NCBI RefSeq assembly: GCF_014204795.1
Contig: NZ_JACHMB010000001.1
Coordinates: 9,994,501-10,058,500, forward strand
Origin: Nonomuraea jabiensis
Lineage (GTDB): Bacteria; Actinomycetota; Actinomycetes; Streptosporangiales; Streptosporangiaceae
DNA: 64,000 nt
Direction of reading: 5' to 3'
Part shown: piece by piece, positions 53,386 to 60,666 of the stretch
Position numbering within the stretch: position 1 is the first letter of the stretch
Layout: every line of letters begins with the position of its first letter
The notes under the pieces: generated by a model
Seen by the model: the letters and a program-made list of their open reading frames with translations, nothing else
Told to the model about the DNA's origin: nothing
The model's database searches: none
Made by a program: the position numbers and the translations under genes

Positions 53386-54606
53386 TTGTCGACATCCGTG
53401 GGTCAGCGCCCCACTCCCCCGAACGTGCCGTTCCTGGACGTCCTGGATCCGGCCTTCGACTTCGGCGCCCCCGAGGTCCTCGCGGCCCAAGCGGAAAGCT
53501 GGTACGCCACCAGCCCCATCGGCCTGCTCGTGCTGCGCTACGAGCAGGCCAATGACCTCTTACGCGACCGGAGGCTGGACCACAACGGCAAGCGGTACCT
53601 GGAGACGAACGGGATCTTCGACGGTCCGATCTACGACTGGTTCGTCCCGATGATCGTCAACCACGAAGGAGAGGACCACCGCCGCCTGCGCCGCCTGACG
53701 AGCAAGGCGTTCACCGCGCGTACGGTGGAGAGCCTGCGGCCGTTCATCCGGGAGCAGGCCGAGCAGCTGACCGAGGGCCTGGCCTCGGCCGGGACGTGCG
53801 AGTTCGTCGAGGACTTCGCCTCCCGGCTGCCGCTGACGGTCATGTGCCGGCTGCTCGGCGTGCCGCCCGAGGACTACGACGTCTTCGGCACCTGGACCAG
53901 AGACATCGGCCTGGTCTTCAGCCTCGCGGCCGGCGGCGACGTCGTCACAAGGGTGGAAGCCGCGGTGCGCGGCCTGAACGACTACGCCGACTTCCTCATC
54001 GAGGAGAAGGCTGCCAGGCCCACCGACGACCTCAGCTCCGCCCTGGTCGCGGCCTACCAGGCCGACGACGGCCGCGTCAGCAGGGACGAGCTGCGCAACC
54101 TGCTGGTCACGCTGGTGTTCGGCGCCCAGGACAACACCCGCTACCAGCTCGCGAACGCCATGGTCGCCTTCGCCGAGCACCCCGCCCAGTGGACCCTGCT
54201 GGGGCGGCGGCCGGAGCTGGCGGCCCAGGCCGTCGAAGAGGTGATGCGCTGGCTTCCCTCGGCGGGCACCATCTACCGGTTCGCCGCGGAGGACTTCGAC
54301 TACGAGGGGCTGCGCATCGAGCGCGAGACGTTCCTCACGATGTGCGTCAGCATCGCCCAGCGCGACCCGCGCGCGCACAAGAACGCCGGCCGATTCGACA
54401 TCACGGCCGTCAGGGACAATCCCCCGCTGCAGTTCGGCGCGGGCCCGCACCACTGCCTGGGCGCGGCTCTGGCCCGCGTCGAGATAGGCGAGGCACTCCC
54501 CATCCTCGCCGCCCGGCTGGGCCCGCCCTCCGTCGCGGGGCCGATCGCCTGGCAGGGCCCGCTCGGGATCCAGGGCCCGGACACGCTGCCGCTGCGCTTC
54601 GGCTGA
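53386..54606 (+). CDS. cytochrome P450
   Basis: 406 residues. Heme loop FGAGPHHCLGAALARVE with the ligand C357, E-x-x-R as EEVMRW, and I-helix FGAQDNTRYQ. In the I-helix the usual acid-Thr pair is D249-N250, so the conserved proton-relay threonine is replaced by Asn. TTG at 53386 is favoured because GGGAGG lies six bases before it; an ATG at 53380 would sit directly against the ribosome site. No ferredoxin gene is adjacent. Substrate unknown. Confidence 0.88.
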   Translation: MSTSVGQRPTPPNVPFLDVLDPAFDFGAPEVLAAQAESWYATSPIGLLVLRYEQANDLLRDRRLDHNGKRYLETNGIFDGPIYDWFVPMIVNHEGEDHRRLRRLTSKAFTARTVESLRPFIREQAEQLTEGLASAGTCEFVEDFASRLPLTVMCRLLGVPPEDYDVFGTWTRDIGLVFSLAAGGDVVTRVEAAVRGLNDYADFLIEEKAARPTDDLSSALVAAYQADDGRVSRDELRNLLVTLVFGAQDNTRYQLANAMVAFAEHPAQWTLLGRRPELAAQAVEEVMRWLPSAGTIYRFAAEDFDYEGLRIERETFLTMCVSIAQRDPRAHKNAGRFDITAVRDNPPLQFGAGPHHCLGAALARVEIGEALPILAARLGPPSVAGPIAWQGPLGIQGPDTLPLRFG

Positions 54607-54614
54607 TCAGGACC

Positions 54615-54648
54615 GGTGGCCGCCCGCCTCCCGGGGTGGGCGGCCACC
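54615..54648. terminator. bidirectional hairpin terminator
   Basis: Perfect 11-bp stem GGTGGCCGCCC / GGGCGGCCACC with a 12-base loop, between the convergent P450 (54606) and NuoH (54666) stops. Confidence 0.75.
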
Positions 54649-54665
54649 CGTACGCCCCGGGGCGC

Positions 54666-55946
54666 TCATGGCCGGGAAACGCCGTGGTAGTGCGGCAGGT
54701 CCAGCGGCGGCACCGGGAAGCCGCCTGCCGCCGGCTCTTCGGACAGTTCCTCGAACTCGGCCTCGGCCTGGGCCTTCTGGGCCTCCTTGCGCCGCTGGTT
54801 GACGGTGTCGAACCGCGTCCAGATGGCCAGCGCGCCGATCACGACGACCCCGGTCACGCCGAGGGCGATCATCCGGGACTCCTCGTTGAGCATCACGCTG
54901 CGCACGCCGGCCACGAGCAGGATCCACGCCAGGTTGACGGGGATCAGCACCTTCCAGCCCAGCGACATGAGCTGGTCGTAGCGCACGCGCGGCAGCGAGG
55001 CCCGCACCCAGATGATGAAGCTGAAGGTGAGCACGAACTTGATGAGGAACCACAGCACCGGCCAGTAGCCCTGGTTGGCGCCCTCCCACCAGGAGATCGG
55101 GATCGGCGCCCGCCAGCCGCCGAGGAACAGCGTCACGGCCATGGCGGAGGCGGTGAAGGTGTGCAGGTATTCGCCCATCATGATCAGGGCGAACTTCAGC
55201 GACGAGGAGTACTCGGTCTGGAAGCCTCCGACCAGCTCGCCCTCGCCTTCGGGCAGGTCGAACGGGATACGCGCGGCCTCGCCGAACATGCAGATCACGT
55301 AGATCAGGAACGACGGGATCAGCAGGAACACGAACCAGGTCTCGCCCTGCGCCTTGACGATCTCCGAGGTGGACAGCGTCCCGGCGAACAGGAAGACGGC
55401 CACGAACGACAGGCCCATGGCGATCTCGTACGAGACCACCTGCGCCGCGCTCCGCAGACCGCCCAGCAGCGCGTACGGCGAGCGCGACGACCATCCGGCC
55501 AGCACCACGCCGTAGACCGACACCGCGCCCATGGCCAGCATGAACAGCACCGCCACCGGCAGGTCCACCAGCTGCAGCGGCGTCCGCACCCCGAACAGGC
55601 TCACGACCGGCCCGAACGGCACGATCGAGAAGGCCAGCATCGCCGGCACCACCATGATGACCGGCGCCAGCAGGTAGAGCACCCGGTCCACCGTGCGCGG
55701 GAAGAGGTCCTCCTTCAAGCCCATCTTGATCGCGTCGGCGACCGACTGCAGGAGGCCGAACTTACCGGCCCGGTTGGGCCCGTACCGGTTCTGCATCCGC
55801 GAGATCAGCTTGCGCTCGAACCAGACGCCGAAGACGACTCCCAACCCCAGAAAGAGGAACACCATCACGGCCTTGACGATGATGATCCACAGCGGGTCCT
55901 TGCCGAAGTCGGCAAGCGTGGGATCGGCCGCGAGAACGCCTGCCAT
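54666..55946 (-). CDS. nuoH: NADH-quinone oxidoreductase subunit H, isolated from a nuo operon
   Basis: 426 residues, eight or nine membrane helices. The quinone-site segments typical of NuoH/ND1 are present: RYGPNRAGKFGLLQ, EIAMGLSF, GEAARIPFDLPEGEGELVGG and FQTEYSSSLKFALIMMGEY. The charged C-terminal tail (QRRKEAQKAQAEAEFEEL) is seen in actinobacterial NuoH. No other complex I gene lies within the flanking sequence; the neighbours are a P450 and an AraC gene. It is probably a second copy beside a complete nuo operon elsewhere. Confidence 0.92.
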   Translation of the reverse strand: MAGVLAADPTLADFGKDPLWIIIVKAVMVFLFLGLGVVFGVWFERKLISRMQNRYGPNRAGKFGLLQSVADAIKMGLKEDLFPRTVDRVLYLLAPVIMVVPAMLAFSIVPFGPVVSLFGVRTPLQLVDLPVAVLFMLAMGAVSVYGVVLAGWSSRSPYALLGGLRSAAQVVSYEIAMGLSFVAVFLFAGTLSTSEIVKAQGETWFVFLLIPSFLIYVICMFGEAARIPFDLPEGEGELVGGFQTEYSSSLKFALIMMGEYLHTFTASAMAVTLFLGGWRAPIPISWWEGANQGYWPVLWFLIKFVLTFSFIIWVRASLPRVRYDQLMSLGWKVLIPVNLAWILLVAGVRSVMLNEESRMIALGVTGVVVIGALAIWTRFDTVNQRRKEAQKAQAEAEFEELSEEPAAGGFPVPPLDLPHYHGVSRP

Positions 55947-56003
55947 GACGTGATGCCCCTTCCTCTCCCCCGGCCCTCGTGCGGTCCGGAGCGGAAGGTC
56001 ACG

Positions 56004-56807
56004 CTAGCCCGTGAGCCGATCGCTGTCTTGAACGAATGCGAACAGCTGCTTGGGCGTCATCCGCACCATCGCCCGCATCTCGCGGGTGAGGTGCGGCTGG
56101 TCGGCGTAACCGCAGGCGACAGCCTCCTCCAGGGTGGCCGAGGGCCGCCGCCACCTGTCCACGGTCCGCTGGAACCGGGCGATCCGGGCCACCGTCTTGG
56201 GCGACAGGCCCACCACCCGGCGGAAGCCGAGCTCGAGGTAACGGCGGCTGACGCCCAGCTCACCGGCGAGGGACGCGATGGTGGGCGGGCCGGCCGGCTC
56301 CTGCAGCCGCCACCAGGCGCGCATGATCAGGTCGCCGGGGCCGGCGCCGGGGCGCAGCCACGCCGTCAGCCGCTCCTCCAGCAGCCTGAAGCGCTCCGCC
56401 CAGCCCTCCGGCGCCATCAGCCGGCCGGTCAGCTCCTCGGCTCGGGTGCCGAGGAGGTCGTCCAGGCGCACGCTCGTGCCGGCCACCTCGCGCAGGGGCG
56501 TCCCCGTCAGCGCCGACATCCCGGCGGGCGTGAGCCCGACCGCGACCCCGTGACGCCACGGCGTGTGGGCCGAGAACGTCGCGGTCGCGCGGGGGCCGGT
56601 GACGATCGGGCTCATGCCCGTGAAGTCGACGATCAGGGTGGCCGCGTTGAGCGGCAGCATCCGGCTGGGGTGGGCGGGCTCTCCCGCCCTGGTGCGGAAA
56701 CCGGCCCATCCCAGCACGTACGGACGCAGGTGCGGCGGTGGCAGCCGGGCGATCATCTCGTACGGTTCCGCCTGTCGCTGCGCGGGCAGCGAATGGATCG
56801 CCATCAC
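56004..56807 (-). CDS. AraC-family transcriptional regulator
   Basis: 267 residues. An N-terminal domain of the DUF6597 type (PPPHLRPYVLGWAGF) is followed by a C-terminal AraC HTH pair (IASLAGELGVSRRYLELGFRRVVG and LEEAVACGYADQPHLTREMRAM). Two adjacent ATGs are possible (56807, 56804). Target unknown; the small secreted protein gene is 30 bp upstream on the same strand. Confidence 0.85.
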   Translation of the reverse strand: MMAIHSLPAQRQAEPYEMIARLPPPHLRPYVLGWAGFRTRAGEPAHPSRMLPLNAATLIVDFTGMSPIVTGPRATATFSAHTPWRHGVAVGLTPAGMSALTGTPLREVAGTSVRLDDLLGTRAEELTGRLMAPEGWAERFRLLEERLTAWLRPGAGPGDLIMRAWWRLQEPAGPPTIASLAGELGVSRRYLELGFRRVVGLSPKTVARIARFQRTVDRWRRPSATLEEAVACGYADQPHLTREMRAMVRMTPKQLFAFVQDSDRLTG

Positions 56808-56837
56808 ACCGGCAAGCCTGCCCTATCTCACGTCCGG

Positions 56838-57056
56838 CTACCGGACCCAGAGTTCCCAGTAGTTGCCGCCACCCGAGCACTCGTACTCGTTCCAACCCTC
56901 GCGGACCCACATCTGGCCGGCGTCGACGCACTTGTACTTGCTGGTGTACACGCCGATGTACGTCCAGGCGGCCGCCTGAGCGGAAGCAGGCGTGCTGAGC
57001 ACGCTGACGATCGCGGTGACCAAGCCGGCTACCAGAAGCCCTGCACGAAGACGCAT
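56838..57056 (-). CDS. small secreted two-cysteine protein
   Basis: 72 residues: signal peptide (about 1-30, MRLRAGLLVAGLV... ending ASA) and a 40-residue mature part rich in W, Y and G with two Cys (KCVDAGQ and YECSGGG), so one disulfide is possible. ATG with ribosome site GAGGAGG. The upstream sequence is AT-rich and contains the related words TGAACTGATC, TGAACAG and TGAACAC. Family not recognised; several actinomycete genomes encode short secreted proteins of this shape. Confidence 0.7.
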   Translation of the reverse strand: MRLRAGLLVAGLVTAIVSVLSTPASAQAAAWTYIGVYTSKYKCVDAGQMWVREGWNEYECSGGGNYWELWVR

Positions 57057-57149
57057 CCGTTCCTCCTCGAAACGCGGGAAGCGATACGCCAAGATCATGC
57101 TGGAAGGGCATGCCCGAATACAAGTGTTCAGCAAATCTGTTCACGATCA

Positions 57150-58425
57150 GTTCAAATGCACGGGCCTGGTCGAGGGCGGTGACCGCGGCCTCGACATCGG
57201 AGACGGTCGTCCGGTGGCTGGTCTGGCAGAGGCGCAGCGCGGGCCGCCCGGCCAGGCGTACGGTGCTCAGCCAGGCCTGGCCGCTGCGCACGACGTGGTC
57301 GGCGACGGCGGCGTGCCAGGCGGCGCTGTGCTCCGGCCCCTGCGACTCCGCCTCGGGGTCGGCGACGCGGACCACCGGGAGCGGGGTGTCGTTGACGCGC
57401 GGCCAGCCCTCCTCCGACAGCCGGCGAGCGAGCAGCTCGCCGCGCCGGACGTCGCGTTCGAGCTGCTCGGCGTAGGCCGGCCGGCCGGCGATCGCGAGCG
57501 CGAGGAACACCTTCAGGCCCGCGAACCTGCGCGACCACTGCACGCTGGTCGCGTACGGGTCGGGCACCTGGCCGCTCTGCGCGGGCATGTAGGAGGGGCT
57601 GGCGTGGAAGCTGCCGGCGAGCGCGTCCGGGTGCCGGGTGAGGAACATGCCCGCGCCCATGGGCGCCGACAGCCACTTGTGCGCGGCCGTGGTGCCGGCG
57701 GTGCCGATCAGGAGGAACGGCTCGAACCCCGCGGCCACATCGGCTCGGTGCGTCTCGCGCAGCGCCGCCAGATCCATGCGGTGCCGGGAATCGGTGGGTA
57801 CGAGCCGTACCGCGTCGCGGCCGAGCCCCGTCATGTGGGCGATCTTGAGCCAGGCCAGGTGGCTCTCGGCCGAGGCGTACAGCACCGGCATGCGCGCCAG
57901 ACCGGCCAGGCCGCCGCCCGGGTAGGCCGGGAACCTGCGGGTCAGCGCGACGATGACGGCGGTCAGGTTCGCCTCCGCGCCACCCACGGTGAAGCTGCCC
58001 TCGGCGGTGGGCAGGCCGAGGCGGCCGGCGACGAAGCGCAGCACGTGCCGCTCCATCTCCACGGCGGCCGGGGCGTGGCTGTAGGCGGCCAGCTGCGGAT
58101 TGACGCCTGCCGCCAGGACCTCGCCGGCGATGCCCCGCCAGGTCGGGGTCGGGTTGAACAGCCCGAAGTAGCGCGGGTGCGTCGTGTGCACGCCCCACCG
58201 CCGCAGCATCCCCATGACCTCGGCCAGCGTGTCCGCCGCCGGGGCGGGGCGGGCGAAGTCGTGGCCGGCCAGCCAGTCGCGCAGCTGCCCGGTTCCGGGT
58301 TCGGCGGGCGCGACGGGCCCGTCCGCGACCGTGCTCAGATGCCGTACGACCAGCTCCGCGGCCGCGGTGAGCAGCCGGGCTCCCTCCTGGGCGCCGATGT
58401 CCAGCGTTCCTGTCTCCTCGTGCAT
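57150..58425 (-). pseudogene. PLP-dependent decarboxylase with a catalytic-core deletion
   Basis: From ATG 58425 the protein follows group II pyridoxal-dependent decarboxylases: HTTHPRYFGLFNP, TVGGAEANLTAV, ASAESHLAWLKIAH, FLLIGTAGTT. It then jumps directly to AAHKWLSAPMGAGMF. The roughly 45-50 residues normally between these blocks, including the H-V-D-A-A aspartate that holds the PLP ring, are missing in frame. The Schiff-base lysine (HKW) is still there. The reading frame also lacks its normal stop after ALDQARA and runs on to 56260 through two other genes. Both defects suggest a dead gene. Confidence 0.7.
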
Positions 58426-58437
58426 GGGACCACTGTC

Positions 58438-59156
58438 GTGAGCTCCAGGCGCGACCTCGCCCCCGACTGGTACGAGCTGACCCTCTGCCACAGCACGCCG
58501 GGAGAGCAGGAATCGCTGCCGGGGCTGTGGCTGCGCGCGCCCGGCGACCTGACGGTCCTGCGCGACGCGGACCCCGTGGTGGTGCCCGCCTGCGTCGACG
58601 CCTCCTACCGGCCCCCGCAAAAGCTCCTGGACGCGCTGGTCGAGGCGCACGAGCGCGGCGCCCGGATCGCCGCCCTGTGCACGGGCGGCGCGACTTCGGC
58701 GCCGCGGTGGCCGCGAAGGTGGGCCGCCGGATGGTGATCGCGCCGCACCGCGAGGGCGACCAGGCCCAGTACGTCGCGCCCGCCCCCGCCGTCACCGCTG
58801 ACCGGGGGCTGGCGCCGGTGCTTCAGTGGGCGCTGGAGCGGCTGGAGACACCGCTCACCGTCCCGCGGCTGGCCGAGTACGCCTCGATGAGCACCAGGAC
58901 GTTCGTACGCAGGTTCCGCCAGCAGGTCGGCCTGCCGCCGATGCGGTGGCTCAACCAGCAACGGCTGATCAGGGCCCGCGAACTCCTGGAGACCACCCAC
59001 CTGCCCGTGGACGTCGTGGCCGAGCGGTGCGGGCTCGGCACCGGCACCGGCCTGCGCCAGCACTTCACCCGGTATCTGGGGACCACGCCGTCGGCGTACC
59101 GGCGCACGTACCAGGGGGCCTACCGCACCGACCTCTGGATGCGCGACCATGCGTAG
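58438..59156 (+). pseudogene. broken DJ-1/PfpI-AraC (GlxA-type) regulator
   Basis: The first part (RRDLAPDWYELTLC... RIAALCTGG) is an internal piece of a DJ-1/PfpI domain; the domain's normal first 30 residues are absent. After CTGG the sequence jumps and shifts frame to RDFGAAVAAKVGRRMVIAPH, followed by an intact AraC HTH pair (VPRLAEYASMSTRTFVRRFRQQ and VDVVAERCGLGTGTGLRQHF) ending at 59156. About 60-80 residues between these points are gone. The C-terminal AraC part could still be translated from an internal start. Confidence 0.7.
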
Positions 59157-59157
59157 C

Positions 59158-59325
59158 CGTGGCATGGACTCCGTACCGCTGGTCATGATCGGCCCGCCCG
59201 GCCTCGGCTTCCTCGGCGACCACTGGGGCCTGCGCACAGCCATGCTGGCGGTGCCGGCCTTCGTCGCCTCCGCCGTCTTCCTGGCTCCCGCCGTCGAGAC
59301 CCGCCGCCGCGCGGCCACCGTCCGT
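59158..59325 (+). pseudogene. MFS transporter C-terminal remnant
   Basis: A short reading (SVPLVMIGPPGLGFLGDHWG, then LRTAMLAVPAFVASAVFLAP, AVETRRR) matches the end of a major-facilitator transporter: the conserved G-x-L-G-D-x-x-G loop and the last membrane helix. Everything upstream is missing and SVPLVM joins directly to IGPP. It ends at the IS110 element boundary. Confidence 0.6.
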
Positions 59326-59343
59326 CACGGCGGACCCGGCGAT

Positions 59344-60529
59344 GCTCCTATGGATGTCAATCGGAGCGTTCCTGGTCGTTCGTTGTGGTGATGAGTCCGT
59401 AAAGTTCGCGGGCGACGTAGCGCTTCAGGCAGCGGATGATCTCTTTCTTGGACAGGCCGTCTTGGGTGCGTCGGTCCATGTAGGCGCGGGTGCGGGCATC
59501 CCAGCGCAGGCGGCACAGGACGACGCGGTAGAGGGCGGCGTTGGCCTGCCGGTCGCCGCCGCGGTTGAGGCGGTGCCGGGTGGTCTTGCCGGAGGAGGCC
59601 GGGATCGGCGCGACGCCGCAGAGCATGGCGAAGGCGGCTTCGCTGCCGATCCGGTCGTGGTTCTCGCCGGCGGTGACCAGGAGCTGTCCCGCGATCTCGG
59701 TGCCCACGCCATGGGCGGCGATCAGCCGTGGGTTGATCGCCATCACCAGGACGTCCAGGAGCTCGTCGAGGTCGGCGATCTCGGCGGACAGCTGCTGGTG
59801 GCGGCGGGCCAGGGAGCGCAGCGCGAGCTGGGTGGCGGTGGTCGGGTCGGCGGCGGCCTCGCGGTCGGAGGTCAGGGCGGCGCAGGTGGCGATGAGTTTC
59901 GTGCTGGACAGGCCCCGCAGGCTTTGGCGCAGGGCGTCCGGGGCGGTGACGATCAGGGCCTTGATCCGGCGTTGGGTGTCGGCGCGCTGGTCGATGGCGC
60001 TGCGGCGGGCGATGCGCAGGGCGCGCAGCGCTTCGATGCGGCCGTCGCGCCGTTTAGGGGTGCCGGTGCGGTCACCGGCGAGGGCGGCCTTGGCGGCGGC
60101 GATGGCGTCGATCGGGTCGGACTTGCCGTGGAAGCGGCGGCTCTTGCGGTCGGGCCGGTCGATCTCGATCACGTTGATGTGCTCGGCCTGCAGCAGCCGG
60201 GTGAGCCCGGCTCCGTAGGCGCCGGTGCCTTCCACCCCGACCCGGCTCAGCTGCCCGAAGGCGCGCATCCAGGCGAGCAGGGCGGTGTAGCCGGCGGGGG
60301 TGGCGGGGAACTGCTCGGTGCCCAGCACCCGGCCGACTCCATCGATCACGGCCGCGGTGTGGGTGTCCTGGTGGGTGTCCACGCCGCCGGCGACTTCAGT
60401 GAGCGGCGTGCTGTCGGGTGTAATGGAGGTCATCGTCGTCCTGTCGTCTGACCGAGGGGGCGGGACGGCACGCACCAGCCGGGGCAGCGCGGACAAGACA
60501 GTGATGGGGCCTCTGGCCAGGCTCCTATG
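59344..60529. mobile_element. IS110-family insertion sequence (boundaries tentative)
   Basis: Holds one DEDD-type transposase gene. The nine-base word GCTCCTATG is repeated at 59344-59352 and 60521-60529, immediately outside the transposase on both sides, and is the best candidate for the junction core. IS110 elements have no terminal inverted repeats. The noncoding end lies upstream of the transposase (60434 onwards), where a bridge RNA is expected; if the true end is at about 60650 the hairpin at 60562-60649 would be inside the element. Confidence 0.6.
59357..60433 (-). CDS. IS110-family transposase
   Basis: 358 residues. The RuvC-like DEDD set is visible: first Asp in GGVDTHQDTHT, Glu in VGVEGTGAYG, and the Asp pair in KSDPIDAIAAAKAAL. 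The C-terminal Tnp_20 domain with its conserved serine is ASSGKTTRHRLNRGGDRQAN. The ATG at 60433 has AGGACG upstream; a longer in-frame reading to 60496 exists. The gene looks intact, so the element may still be active. It adjoins three broken genes. Confidence 0.9.
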   Translation of the reverse strand: MTSITPDSTPLTEVAGGVDTHQDTHTAAVIDGVGRVLGTEQFPATPAGYTALLAWMRAFGQLSRVGVEGTGAYGAGLTRLLQAEHINVIEIDRPDRKSRRFHGKSDPIDAIAAAKAALAGDRTGTPKRRDGRIEALRALRIARRSAIDQRADTQRRIKALIVTAPDALRQSLRGLSSTKLIATCAALTSDREAAADPTTATQLALRSLARRHQQLSAEIADLDELLDVLVMAINPRLIAAHGVGTEIAGQLLVTAGENHDRIGSEAAFAMLCGVAPIPASSGKTTRHRLNRGGDRQANAALYRVVLCRLRWDARTRAYMDRRTQDGLSKKEIIRCLKRYVARELYGLITTTNDQERSD

Positions 60530-60561
60530 AAGTCACAGGTGCCGCGTCCGGTGAGTGCAGA

Positions 60562-60649
60562 TGAGCGCTTCCCGTCCAGGGCCGACAGATCCCGTTGAGG
60601 ACCTCAAGGTCAGTCAGTTGATGGGTCAGACCCTGGCGGGAAGCGCTCA
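60562..60649. repeat. long inverted repeat next to the IS110 element
   Basis: Left arm TGAGCGCTTCCCGTCCAGGG (60562-60581) pairs with right arm CCCTGGCGGGAAGCGCTCA (60631-60649), perfect over 19 bp apart from one bulged T. The 49-base loop contains a second small palindrome, TTGAGGACCTCAA. It ends 18 bases beyond the acyl-CoA ligase stop, so it may be that gene's terminator, an IS110 end structure, or the IS target. Confidence 0.7.
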
Positions 60650-60666
60650 CCCCTCCATCATCACTG

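Noticed and set aside
52499..54606. P450 and nucleotidyltransferase as part of a natural-product gene cluster
   Set aside because: No polyketide, peptide or terpene core enzyme, tailoring set or resistance gene is nearby; the adjacency looks incidental.
9351..54648. GC hairpins between convergent genes as small RNA genes
   Set aside because: Each lies exactly between two convergent stops and is short and fully paired, which is best explained as a bidirectional terminator.
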